From positions 1 through 26,679 of the forward strand of contig JAEYGZ010000018.1 in NCBI GenBank assembly GCA_023409535.1: 26,679 nucleotides of DNA. Reading direction: 5' to 3'. Position 1 is the first letter of the stretch; each line of letters opens with the position of its first letter. This document shows, in pieces, positions 1 to 7,211 of the stretch. The position numbers were made by a program, and so were the translations under genes. The stretch comes from Bacillota bacterium (GTDB lineage: Bacteria > Bacillota > Clostridia > Lachnospirales > Lachnospiraceae). Under the pieces are notes generated by a model, which saw only the letters and a program-made list of their open reading frames with translations, did not search any database and was not told where the DNA came from.

Positions 1-10
1 TTACTTCTTC

Positions 11-1576
11 TTATGCAGTTTTGGTGCGAATCAGGTAGTCAAAAGCACTCAGAGAGGCTTTGGCACCTTCGCCAGTGGCGATGATGATCTGCTTGTACGG
101 AACCGTCGTACAGTCACCCGCTGCGAACACGCCTTTCACGTTGGTTTCGCATTTCGCATCAATGATAATCTCGCCCATGCGGTTACGTTCGACTGCGCCT
201 TCGAGCCAGTTGGTGTTCGGCAGCAGACCAATCTGGACGAAAATACCGGCCAGTTCGATGTTGTGAATATCGCCGCTGACACGATCTCGATATTCCAGAC
301 CAACGACTTTGCTGCCGTCGCCTTTCACTTCCGTGGTTTGCGCATTCAGAATAATGTCGACGTTTTTCAGGCTGCGCAGTTTGTCCTGCAGAACCTGGTC
401 GGCTTTCATTTCTGGCGCAAATTCCAGCAGCGTTACGTGCTCAACGATACCCGCCAGGTCAATTGCCGCTTCCACGCCGGAGTTACCGCCGCCGATAACC
501 GCTACGCGTTTGCCTTTAAACAGCGGGCCGTCGCAGTGCGGGCAGTAGGTCACGCCTTTGGTGCGATACTGATCTTCGCCCGGAACGTTCATGTTGCGCC
601 ATTTTGCACCGGTCGCCACGATAATGCTGCGTGCTTTCAGTACCGCGCCAGAAGCTGTTTCAATCTGATGCAGACCACCTTCAACTGCTGCTGGGATCAG
701 TTTGCTGGCGCTCTGGCTGTCGATCACATCAACGTCGTATTCATCAACGTGAACTTTCAGTGCGCCTGCCAGCTTCTGCCCTTCAGTCTTCGGTACAGAA
801 ATGTAGTTTTCGATATCAACGGTATCGAGGATCTGACCACCAAAACGTTCGCCCATCAGACCGGTACGGATGCCTTTACGTGCGGAGTAAATTGCTGCCG
901 CTGCACCCGCCGGGCCGGAACCGACGATTAATACGTCATAAGCATCACGCTTGTTCAGCTCTTCTGCCGCACGTTTTTCCGCGCCAGTATCAATTTTGGC
1001 AACGATTTCAGTCAACGTCATGCGGCCCTGACCAAACTCTTTCCCGTTTACGAACACTGCCGGAACGCCCATCACGTTGCGATCGGTGATTTCGTTCTGG
1101 AAGGTGCCGCCGTCAATTGCAGTGTGCTTGATGCGCGGGTTCAGTACGCTCATCAGGTTCAGCGCCTGCACCACGTCCGGGCAGTTGTGGCAAGAGAGCG
1201 AGTAATAGGTTTCGAATTCAAAATCACCGTCAATATGGCGAATCTGCTCCAGCAGAGACTGCGCTTCTTTCGACGGATGACCACCGGTCCACAGCAACGC
1301 CAGTACCAGCGAGGTGAACTCGTGGCCCAGCGGGGAGCCTGCAAAACGTGGCCCCTGGTTGGAACCTGGGTTGGTGATCAGGAAAGACGGCTTACGCACC
1401 GGCAAGCTGTTATCTTCTTTAAAGGTGACTTTGTCTGACAGTTCTGCGATTTCAGCCAACAGTTCCTTGATTTCTGCCGATTTAGCGCTGTCATCCAGCG
1501 TGGCAATTAACTCAACAGGCTTGGTCAATTTCTCAAGGTAAGCCTTGAGTTGAGTTTTCATATTTGTGTCGAGCAT
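11..1576 (-). CDS. ahpF: Alkyl hydroperoxide reductase subunit F (NADH:peroxiredoxin reductase)
   Basis: AhpF is a cytoplasmic FAD enzyme that passes electrons from NADH to the peroxiredoxin AhpC. The chosen start (MLDTNMKT) follows an AGGAGA ribosome site and gives 521 residues, the usual length; an in-frame extension of 10 residues upstream lacks a ribosome site. Visible motifs are the N-terminal thioredoxin-like CHNC (C129, C132), an FAD dinucleotide fold GSGPAG near 220, the redox-active CPHC (C345, C348) and a second nucleotide fold GGGNSG near 365. All four redox cysteines are present, so the enzyme looks intact. It is the second gene of the ahpC-ahpF operon, separated from ahpC by 244 bp holding an ERIC element. 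The stop lies 10 bp from the window edge, so its terminator is not seen. Confidence 0.98.
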   Translation of the reverse strand: MLDTNMKTQLKAYLEKLTKPVELIATLDDSAKSAEIKELLAEIAELSDKVTFKEDNSLPVRKPSFLITNPGSNQGPRFAGSPLGHEFTSLVLALLWTGGHPSKEAQSLLEQIRHIDGDFEFETYYSLSCHNCPDVVQALNLMSVLNPRIKHTAIDGGTFQNEITDRNVMGVPAVFVNGKEFGQGRMTLTEIVAKIDTGAEKRAAEELNKRDAYDVLIVGSGPAGAAAAIYSARKGIRTGLMGERFGGQILDTVDIENYISVPKTEGQKLAGALKVHVDEYDVDVIDSQSASKLIPAAVEGGLHQIETASGAVLKARSIIVATGAKWRNMNVPGEDQYRTKGVTYCPHCDGPLFKGKRVAVIGGGNSGVEAAIDLAGIVEHVTLLEFAPEMKADQVLQDKLRSLKNVDIILNAQTTEVKGDGSKVVGLEYRDRVSGDIHNIELAGIFVQIGLLPNTNWLEGAVERNRMGEIIIDAKCETNVKGVFAAGDCTTVPYKQIIIATGEGAKASLSAFDYLIRTKTA

Positions 1577-1604
1577 GTTTATCTCCTGGGCTTTAAACAT
1601 CATC

Positions 1605-1644
1605 ATGCAAGCGGCCTCTGCGGCTACCTGGATGCAGCTTGCAT
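1605..1644 (-). other. Inverted repeat just upstream of the ahpF ribosome site
   Basis: Perfect 8-bp arms (ATGCAAGC at 1605-1612 and GCTTGCAT at 1637-1644) enclose a 24-base loop. It lies about 20 bases before the ahpF Shine-Dalgarno sequence on the ahpCF transcript. It has no U-tract, so it is not an intrinsic terminator. It may act as a processing or stability hairpin; that role is inferred. Confidence 0.4.
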
Positions 1645-1687
1645 CATGGTGCGGGGAAGAAAATCGGATGCCGCAGCACCCGAAGAA

Positions 1688-1816
1688 TTAGGTGAATTTC
1701 CGAAGTATTTCGCGTCAGAGCAAGGCGGCTAGCCTGTGAATCCCCGGGAGCTTACACAAGTAAGTGACCGGGGTGAGCGGGCGACGCCAACGCCGCTATG
1801 GCGTGAAAGACGAAGG
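1688..1816. repeat. ERIC element (enterobacterial repetitive intergenic consensus)
   Basis: The 44-bp core at 1736-1779 matches the classic ERIC centre. As I recall the ERIC1R and ERIC2 primer sequences, it agrees at 20 of 22 bases with the complement of ERIC1R and 21 of 22 with ERIC2. The flanks extend the element to about 127-129 bp, but the outer limits are approximate. It sits wholly between ahpC and ahpF and ends about 5 bp from the ahpC stop, so it is transcribed with the operon and can fold into a long hairpin. Confidence 0.92.
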
Positions 1817-1820
1817 AAAT

Positions 1821-2384
1821 TTAGATTTTACCAACCAGGTCCAGAGACGGAGCCAGAGTTGCTTCACCTTCTTTCCATTTAGCCGGGCAAACTTCACCTG
1901 GGTGAGAAGCTACGTACTGTGCTGCTTTGATTTTACGCAGCAGGTCAGACGCGTCACGGCCAATGCCTTCAGCGGTAACTTCGATTGCCTGGATGATACC
2001 CTGCGGGTCAACAACGAAGGTCGCACGGTCAGCCAGACCTTCATCTTCACGCATGTTGTCGAAGTTACGGGTCAGGGCGCCAGTCGGGTCACCGATCATC
2101 GCGTATTTGATTTTCGCGATGGTTTCAGAGCTGCTGTGCCACGCTTTGTGGGTGAAGTGGGTGTCGGTAGAGACAGAGTACACGTCTACGCCCAGCTTCT
2201 GCAGTTCATCGTAGTGATCGGCTACGTCACCCAGTTCGGTCGGGCAAACGAAAGTGAAGTCAGCCGGATAGAAGAAGAACACGCTCCAGCGGCCTTCGGT
2301 ATCTTTCTCAGTGACTTCAATGAATTCGCCGTTTTTGAACGCCTGGTTTTTGAAAGGTTTAATTTTGGTGTTAATCAAAGACAT
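1821..2384 (-). CDS. ahpC: Alkyl hydroperoxide reductase subunit C (2-Cys peroxiredoxin)
   Basis: AhpC reduces hydrogen peroxide, organic peroxides and peroxynitrite in the cytoplasm and is re-reduced by AhpF. The protein has 187 residues, the exact family length. The peroxidatic cysteine C47 lies in FVCPTE and the resolving cysteine C166 in EVCPA, as expected for a typical 2-Cys peroxiredoxin. The start at 2384 follows a strong GGAGG site. It is the first gene of the ahpCF operon. In relatives the operon is activated by OxyR; an OxyR site could not be identified with confidence by eye here. The nearest plus-strand gene upstream is ybdO rather than dsbG. Confidence 0.99.
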   Translation of the reverse strand: MSLINTKIKPFKNQAFKNGEFIEVTEKDTEGRWSVFFFYPADFTFVCPTELGDVADHYDELQKLGVDVYSVSTDTHFTHKAWHSSSETIAKIKYAMIGDPTGALTRNFDNMREDEGLADRATFVVDPQGIIQAIEVTAEGIGRDASDLLRKIKAAQYVASHPGEVCPAKWKEGEATLAPSLDLVGKI

Positions 2385-2454
2385 CTGTACTTCCTCCGTG
2401 TTTTCGTTGAGATGTAAGGTAACGAACTTTCGCTACATGGGCTAATGCGTTTGC

Positions 2455-2484
2455 TTTATCAAATCAATCAGCCATACCTAACAA
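2455..2484 (-). promoter_or_regulatory. Candidate sigma-70 promoter for ahpCF
   Basis: Read on the minus strand, TTGTTA (2484-2479) and GATAAA (2460-2455) are separated by 18 bases. This would give an ahpC leader of about 60 bases. Both hexamers are imperfect, as is common for OxyR-activated promoters. It lies downstream of the minus-strand terminator at 2531-2557, which fits ahpC having its own promoter here. Confidence 0.35.
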
Positions 2485-2530
2485 CCCGAACAAGACAACG
2501 TGATGAATTGAATTAACGAAAAGCCAAAAG

Positions 2531-2557
2531 TAAAAAGGCCGCCCTGGTGGGCGGCCC
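2531..2557 (-). terminator. Strong intrinsic terminator on the minus strand upstream of ahpC
   Basis: GGCCGCCC (2537-2544) and GGGCGGCC (2549-2556) form a perfect 8-bp GC stem with a 4-base loop. On the minus strand the stem is followed by TTTTT (2536-2532) and then further T-rich sequence. There is no U-tract on the plus strand. It would stop minus-strand transcripts arriving from 2560 upward, yet no minus-strand gene is annotated there. Confidence 0.8.
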
Positions 2558-2710
2558 TGATACCTGAACTTTCCACAGGAACTTTCAGTGCCAGTGAGAC
2601 TGGCGTTGCGTTGCGCTCTACATACCTTTATATCAAGGTCGTTACAGCCCCCCGATTACAGCACTCGTGTCGGGACAGGGCAATGGATTGAAGGGATAAT
2701 CATATCTATG
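2558..2710 (-). ncRNA. Candidate small RNA or leader ending at the terminator
   Basis: On the minus strand this stretch holds several short hairpins before the terminator: ACCTT/AAGGT around 2625-2645, GCCAGT-CTC-ACTGGC around 2590-2605, and a looser CTGAA/TTCAG pairing around 2567-2587. A terminator with no gene before it suggests a non-coding transcript. A short minus-strand reading frame of about 15 codons (starting MIIPSIHC) near 2655-2705 has no clear ribosome site. I do not recognise this RNA, its 5' end is not defined, and an ahpC leader or attenuator is an alternative. Confidence 0.3.
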
Positions 2711-3022
2711 GCTGTGATAGGTTTTACCAAACTAAGCATTCCCCATCGCCGCTAATGCTCACGCCAGTAAAAATAAAAATGAGTGATAATTACTTGTCCA
2801 TATATAGATCTGACTATTTTTATTCAGTTCTGTTTTCTATTTTAAAGGTAAAAATATCTTAACCATTATTGAAGTTCTATTTCATTAATCTACGTTCGTG
2901 ATATATTAAGTTGGTTTTCAATCATAATTAAGCGAACTAACCATCAAGGATGGTAAATGGTTACGTTCCTTCTATAGTTATCAGTGATGTGATAACGCAA
3001 CGCAGCACACTCAGGATGAAAC
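2711..3022. other. AT-rich intergenic region upstream of ybdO
   Basis: This non-coding DNA is visibly richer in A and T than its neighbours. No dsbG gene or recognisable remnant is seen between ahpC and ybdO, where E. coli has one. The last part holds a perfect palindrome (listed separately) and the ybdO ribosome site. AT-rich upstream DNA of this kind is often bound by H-NS; that is inference. Confidence 0.5.
2977..2996 (+). promoter_or_regulatory. Palindrome, candidate operator of ybdO
   Basis: GTTATCA-N6-TGATAAC has perfect 7-bp arms and is centred about 36 bases before the ybdO start codon. LysR-type regulators commonly bind dyads upstream of their own gene, so autoregulation is plausible. 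No experimental site is known to me. Confidence 0.4.
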
Positions 3023-3922
3023 ATGGCAAATCTTTACGACTTAAAAAAATTCGATCTCAATCTGCTGGTCATTTTCGAATGCATCTACCAACACCTGAGC
3101 ATCAGCAAGGCAGCAGAAACGCTCTACATAACGCCTTCCGCGGTCAGTCAATCCCTGCAGCGGCTGCGTAACCAGCTGAACGATCCGCTGTTTATCCGTT
3201 CGGGAAAAGGGATCACTCCCACTACCGTCGGGGCAAATTTGCATCATCATCTTGAGCAAAACCTCAATCAGCTTGAGCAGACCATCAACATCATGCATGG
3301 CTCATCGCTCAAAAAGAATTTTGTCATCTACTGCCCGCAGGTTCTGACAACTGACAATCTGCTCAGCCCCATGAAGCTATTGATGCGAGAGCACAATTAT
3401 GAAATAGAGCTTCATGACATGCTGCTGTCCGCGGATTCCGCAGAAGACCTGCTTGCCTACCGCAAAGCAGACTTAATTTTCTCCATTGCGCCTATCAACA
3501 ATCGCTCAATGGTGTGCGTTCCCTATGTTAATTACCGAATGATTCTGGTGTGCAGCCAGGATCACCCCCGCCTACAGGAGACCGCTACCCTGGAAGAGCT
3601 GCAGAAAGAGAAGTTTACGATCTTCCTGAGCGATGAAGCGGGTGTGAAACACTATCAGTCAAAGACTGAGGAAGTGCATGCCGACAGGACAATCGGTTTT
3701 CGCTGCGACTCTCTCTTTTCAATCATAAACATGATCAGCGCATCGCATTTAGTGGGATATATCCCGGAAGTCCTGTATGAAAAATACCGTGACGTATTGC
3801 GACTGAAAAAAGTGGACGCCCCCTTCATGCTGCCACAAATGGAAGTCTTCATGGTTTATAACCGCTCAGCGCTTAACAGCTCGGTTTTCTCGAGGTTTGT
3901 TGAGCAGATTACGCAAAAATAA
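3023..3922 (+). CDS. ybdO: LysR-type transcriptional regulator YbdO
   Basis: This DNA-binding regulator has 299 residues, normal for the LysR family. Residues about 10-65 form the winged helix-turn-helix (SISKAAETLYITPSAVSQSL), and about 95-295 form the periplasmic-binding-like effector domain. The N-terminus (MANLYDLKKFDLNLLVIFEC) is nearly identical to E. coli YbdO as I recall it, whereas the effector half is more divergent. The start follows AGGA. It lies upstream of and in the same direction as ybdN-ybdM, which it may regulate. A hairpin with weak terminator character follows the gene. The effector is unknown. Confidence 0.92.
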   Translation: MANLYDLKKFDLNLLVIFECIYQHLSISKAAETLYITPSAVSQSLQRLRNQLNDPLFIRSGKGITPTTVGANLHHHLEQNLNQLEQTINIMHGSSLKKNFVIYCPQVLTTDNLLSPMKLLMREHNYEIELHDMLLSADSAEDLLAYRKADLIFSIAPINNRSMVCVPYVNYRMILVCSQDHPRLQETATLEELQKEKFTIFLSDEAGVKHYQSKTEEVHADRTIGFRCDSLFSIINMISASHLVGYIPEVLYEKYRDVLRLKKVDAPFMLPQMEVFMVYNRSALNSSVFSRFVEQITQK

Positions 3923-3927
3923 ATCCG

Positions 3928-3960
3928 AATGGCTGTGATATTTACAGCCATTTCTCTCTT
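3928..3960 (+). terminator. Probable terminator of ybdO
   Basis: AATGGCTGT (3928-3936) and ACAGCCATT (3944-3952) form a 9-bp stem with a 7-base loop, followed by a pyrimidine-rich tail (TCTCTCTT). The tail is only moderately T-rich, so termination may be partial. Confidence 0.5.
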
Positions 3961-4093
3961 CAAAATATAACCCTCATTTATAGATAATAAAAAATCTGCC
4001 TTTTTTGATTTACCTGCCTTTATTTTCACTACTATTATTCTCTCTCCTGCATTGACATGAACGTCCGGTATTTATTTCCAGGAGGAGTTGCCT

Positions 4094-5317
4094 TTGTCAA
4101 TTTATAAGCATCCACTTAATCAAAATGTCCTTGACGCTGCGACAGAGCGTATAACATGGACGCTTGAGAATCTGCCAAGGGTCTGTGTTTCATTTTCTGG
4201 CGGAAAAGATTCCACCATTATGTTCCATTTAACGGCCCGACAAGCCCGAAAAATGGGAAAGAAAATCTGTCTGTTATTTATCGACTGGGAAGCGCAGTTC
4301 ACCTGTACCATTCAGCATGTGAATAACATGATCGCACAATACGCCGATGTGATTGAAAAATGCTGGTGGGTAGCGCTCCCGTTGACCACGCAAAATTCAC
4401 TTTCACAGTTCCAGCCCGAATGGCAGTGCTGGGAGCCGGGTAAAAACTGGGTACGCACGCCCCCTGAAGAGGCGGTAACCGATCCAGATTACTTCTCGTT
4501 CTACCAGCCCGGCATGACCTTCGAGGCCTTTGTTCGTGAATTTTCCGACTGGTTTGCCAAAAGGCGCCCGGCAGCAATGATGATCGGCATTCGTGCCGAT
4601 GAATCCTACAATCGCTTTTTGACGATCGCTAACGCACGAAAGCAGCGCTTTGCCGATGACAAACCCTGGACCACCGTCGCCCCCGGCGGGCACGCCTGGT
4701 ATGTCTATCCGCTTTATGACTGGAAAACCGCCGATATCTGGACCTGGTTTGCGAAAACGGGCGGGTGCTATAACCCGCTTTACGACCTGATGTTTCAGGC
4801 TGGCGTGCCGCCGCGCTATATGCGCATCTGTGAACCCTTTGGCCCGGAGCAGCGTCAGGGATTGTGGCTCTATCATGTTGTAGAGCCCGAACGCTGGGCG
4901 GCGATGTGTGAGCGGGTAAACGGCGTGCACAGTGGCGGGGTCTACGCGGGGCAGGACAATCATTTCTATGGCCACCGCAAAATTCTGAAACCCGACGCGC
5001 TCAGCTGGCGGGAATACGCCATGCTGCTTCTCGACAGCATGCCGCACACCACCGCAGAACATTACCGCAATAAAATCGCGATCTATTTGCACTGGTATCA
5101 GAAGAGAGGCATGGCCGATATTCCCGACACCCAGGAGGGCGATATCGGCGCCAAAGATATCCCGTCCTGGCGACGCGTGTGCAAGGTATTACTCAACAAT
5201 GACTACTGGTGCCGGGCGCTGTCATTCAGTCCGAACAAACCCAGGCATTACCAGCGTTACAGCGAACGGATGAAATCAAAACGCAAGGAGTGGGGGATCT
5301 TATGCAGCAGCAATTAA
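4094..5317 (+). CDS. ybdN: PAPS reductase-like protein YbdN (DUF3440 family)
   Basis: The N-terminal half is an adenine-nucleotide alpha-hydrolase fold of the PAPS reductase type, with the pyrophosphate-binding loop SGGKDST at about 35-41. The remainder matches the YbdN/DUF3440 family. The start is TTG at 4094, eight bases after an AGGAGG site; a TTG two codons earlier is too close to that site. The result is 407 residues beginning MSIYKHPL, as in E. coli YbdN. It overlaps ybdM by 16 bases, so the two are translationally coupled. YbdN and YbdM are homologous to IbrA and IbrB, which activate eib genes in some E. coli strains; the biochemical activity is not established. A true sulfate-assimilation role is unlikely because cys genes are absent nearby. 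Confidence 0.9.
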   Translation: MSIYKHPLNQNVLDAATERITWTLENLPRVCVSFSGGKDSTIMFHLTARQARKMGKKICLLFIDWEAQFTCTIQHVNNMIAQYADVIEKCWWVALPLTTQNSLSQFQPEWQCWEPGKNWVRTPPEEAVTDPDYFSFYQPGMTFEAFVREFSDWFAKRRPAAMMIGIRADESYNRFLTIANARKQRFADDKPWTTVAPGGHAWYVYPLYDWKTADIWTWFAKTGGCYNPLYDLMFQAGVPPRYMRICEPFGPEQRQGLWLYHVVEPERWAAMCERVNGVHSGGVYAGQDNHFYGHRKILKPDALSWREYAMLLLDSMPHTTAEHYRNKIAIYLHWYQKRGMADIPDTQEGDIGAKDIPSWRRVCKVLLNNDYWCRALSFSPNKPRHYQRYSERMKSKRKEWGILCSSN

Positions 5318-5928
5318 TTAACGAGATGAAAAATTATCTTCAGTCTCTTCCCGAAGATAAACGCATTGAAGCCATTAACGCCTTTCGCCAGGCTATCCAT
5401 GAAAATAGCCCTTTTCGCGAACAGCCTGTCGACTGCGTACTGTGGATCAAACAGGACGAGATTACCGCGAACGATTACAACCCCAACAACGTTGCCCCGC
5501 CGGAAAAACGGCTGCTCTGTAAATCCCTGGAGATGGACGGTTTTACCCAACCCATTGTGGTGACAGAAAGTGAGGCCCGGCATTATGAAATTGTCGACGG
5601 CTTCCATCGCCATGAAATTGGGTCCAACCGGGCGGTATTAAAACGCCAGCTTAAAGGCTATCTGCCTGTCACCTGTCTGCGTAAAGAGCGGCAGAAAAAG
5701 TTCGACCGGATAGCGGCCACCATTCGTCACAATCGGGCGCGCGGCCGCCATCAAATTAATGCGATGTCCGATATCGTCCGCGAGCTGGTGCAGCTTGGCT
5801 GGGACGACGAGAGAATCAGTCAGGAACTGGGAATGGATAGCGACGAGGTATTACGCCTCAAGCAAATCAACGGTCTGCTGGAACTCTTTGCAGACCGCCG
5901 TTACTCAGAAGCCTGGACGGTCAAATAA
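5302..5928 (+). CDS. ybdM: ParB/sulfiredoxin-fold protein YbdM
   Basis: This protein of 208 residues has a ParB/Srx-like domain at about 48-150, including GFHR (100-103) and a basic IRHNRARG segment (about 141-148). A helix-turn-helix-like region follows at about 163-192. ParB/Srx folds bind nucleotides such as CTP or ATP; which one applies here is unknown. The ATG at 5302 lies inside the end of ybdN, with AAGGAG and a G-rich stretch before it. It is homologous to IbrB. The stop is directly followed by the end of the convergent ybdL gene, with no spacer. It is not a plasmid-partition gene, since no ParA gene or plasmid functions are nearby. Confidence 0.9.
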   Translation: MQQQLINEMKNYLQSLPEDKRIEAINAFRQAIHENSPFREQPVDCVLWIKQDEITANDYNPNNVAPPEKRLLCKSLEMDGFTQPIVVTESEARHYEIVDGFHRHEIGSNRAVLKRQLKGYLPVTCLRKERQKKFDRIAATIRHNRARGRHQINAMSDIVRELVQLGWDDERISQELGMDSDEVLRLKQINGLLELFADRRYSEAWTVK

Positions 5929-7089
5929 TCAGAGCGCGTTAAGACGCTCTGCCGCCGCCAGCAGCGTCGATTCCTGTTTCGCAAAGCAGAGACGAATCAG
6001 CTTATGCGGGAAGGGATCGGCGCAAAAGACGGATAACGGGATCGCCGCCACGCCCACCTCTTTGGTCAGCCACTGGCAAAAATTGACGTCGTCCAGATCG
6101 GAAATGGCGCTGTAATCGGCCAGCAGGAAATAGGTGCCTTCACACGGCAGGATCTCCAGACGGCTCTGACTCAGGGCACTCACAAACCGATCCCGGCGTG
6201 CGCGGTAAAATTCGGGCAGCTCACGGTAATGCTCAGGCTCAGCGCGCAGCATATCGGCCAGCGCCAGCTGGGCAGGCGTGTTCACCGCAAACGTCAGGTA
6301 CTGGTGCACTTTACGCAACTCCGCGCTGATGGCCGCCGGTGCCACGCAGTACCCCACCTTCCAGCCGGTCATATGATAGGTTTTACCAAATGACGACACC
6401 GCCACAGCGCGCTCGCGAAGCTGCGGATGGGCCAGCACGCTGACGTGCCCTTCCCCGGCAAAGCAGATGTGCTCATACACTTCGTCGCTAAGAACATAAA
6501 TTTCACGTTCCGCAATGGCCTGCCACAGCGCGGCGAAATCGCACTTCTGCCACACCGTCGCCGACGGGTTGTGTGGTGTATTCAGAATGACCAGCCGGGT
6601 TTTGTCGCTCAGCAGCGCAGCAAACGCCTGCCAGTCGGGGCGAAAATGCGGCGGCTGTAATGCCACGCGCTTCACCACGCCGCCGGACAGTTCGATGGCA
6701 GGCGCATAGCTGTCGTAGCTTGGGTCAAAGCAGATAACCTCATCGCCCGTGCGAACCAGCGCGGTGATGGCCGCATACAGTGCTTCGGTCGCACCTGCCG
6801 TCACCGTAATGTCGCTGTTGGCATCCGGTTGATAGCCATAGCATTCCGCCGTTTTATCCGCAATGGCGTCACGCAATGCCTGCACGCCGGTCATCGGCGC
6901 ATACTGATTCGCCCCCAGGGCAACGTGCCAGGCCAGACGCTCCTGCAAATAGCCTGGACCATCAAAATCCGGGAACCCCTGCGAGAGGTTAATGGCGTTG
7001 TGCTTCTGGGCCAGAGCGCTCATCTGCGTAAAGATAGTGGTGCCCAGCTTGGGAAGTTTGCTTTGCGGAATCAATGCGTTATTGCTCAT
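5929..7089 (-). CDS. ybdL: Methionine (KMTB) aminotransferase YbdL
   Basis: YbdL is a PLP-dependent class I aminotransferase. E. coli YbdL prefers methionine, histidine and phenylalanine as amino donors and can form methionine from 4-methylthio-2-oxobutanoate (KMTB). The 386 residues equal the E. coli length. The PLP lysine is K236 in SFGKTYHMTGWK; the NTPHNPS and SDEVYEH motifs are present. KMTB is the product of the MtnD step encoded next door, so YbdL can supply the final step of methionine salvage. It is transcribed divergently from mtnB across a region holding overlapping promoters and two perfectly tandem met boxes. Confidence 0.97.
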   Translation of the reverse strand: MSNNALIPQSKLPKLGTTIFTQMSALAQKHNAINLSQGFPDFDGPGYLQERLAWHVALGANQYAPMTGVQALRDAIADKTAECYGYQPDANSDITVTAGATEALYAAITALVRTGDEVICFDPSYDSYAPAIELSGGVVKRVALQPPHFRPDWQAFAALLSDKTRLVILNTPHNPSATVWQKCDFAALWQAIAEREIYVLSDEVYEHICFAGEGHVSVLAHPQLRERAVAVSSFGKTYHMTGWKVGYCVAPAAISAELRKVHQYLTFAVNTPAQLALADMLRAEPEHYRELPEFYRARRDRFVSALSQSRLEILPCEGTYFLLADYSAISDLDDVNFCQWLTKEVGVAAIPLSVFCADPFPHKLIRLCFAKQESTLLAAAERLNAL

Positions 7090-7103
7090 TGTGGGGTGCC
7101 TGC

Positions 7104-7133
7104 TTGTAATACTTATGTTGCTGCCACTATAAC
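7104..7133 (+). promoter_or_regulatory. Predicted promoter of mtnBCD
   Basis: TTGTAA (7104-7109) and TATAAC (7128-7133) are 18 bases apart. The -10 hexamer matches consensus at five of six positions. The met boxes at 7157-7172 fall just downstream of the predicted transcription start, where a repressor would block it. Confidence 0.55.
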
Positions 7134-7153
7134 ACGATGTTAGCCTTTGGCAA
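7126..7153 (-). promoter_or_regulatory. Predicted promoter of ybdL
   Basis: On the minus strand TTGCCA (7153-7148) and TATAGT (7131-7126) are 16 bases apart. It overlaps the mtnB promoter on the other strand. The met boxes abut its -35 element. Confidence 0.5.
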
Positions 7154-7156
7154 TCA

Positions 7157-7172
7157 AGACGCTTAGACGTCT
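7157..7172. promoter_or_regulatory. MetJ operator (two tandem met boxes)
   Basis: AGACGCTT (7157-7164) is followed without gap by AGACGTCT (7165-7172). The second is the perfect met-box consensus; the first matches at six of eight positions. MetJ with S-adenosylmethionine binds such tandem 8-mers. Its position between ybdL and mtnB suggests repression of both when methionine is plentiful. Confidence 0.85.
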
Positions 7173-7211
7173 AAACAATATGAATATTCCTGACCGAGAG
7201 GGTAAAAGGAA

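Noticed and set aside
263..931. Plus-strand frame of 222 codons over ahpF
   Set aside because: It is antisense to a well-supported ahpF, has no ribosome site and has an atypical composition.
1764..2417. Plus-strand frame of 217 codons over ahpC
   Set aside because: Antisense to the unambiguous ahpC and running through the ERIC element and promoter.
2708..3940. Identical 12-mer ATGGCTGTGATA at 2708 and 3929 as a possible insertion footprint
   Set aside because: Matches of this length are expected by chance many times in a window of this size, and no element lies between.
4052..4080. Perfect TTGACA upstream of ybdN as a promoter
   Set aside because: No acceptable -10 hexamer lies 16-18 bases downstream, and transcription would begin at or beyond the ribosome site.
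4403..5092. Minus-strand frame of 229 codons over ybdN
   Set aside because: Antisense to ybdN with no recognisable domain; it is an effect of GC-rich third positions.
5931..5950. AGAGCG...CGCTCT hairpin between ybdM and ybdL as a terminator
   Set aside because: It lies in the ybdL coding end, has only 6-bp arms and no T-run on either strand.
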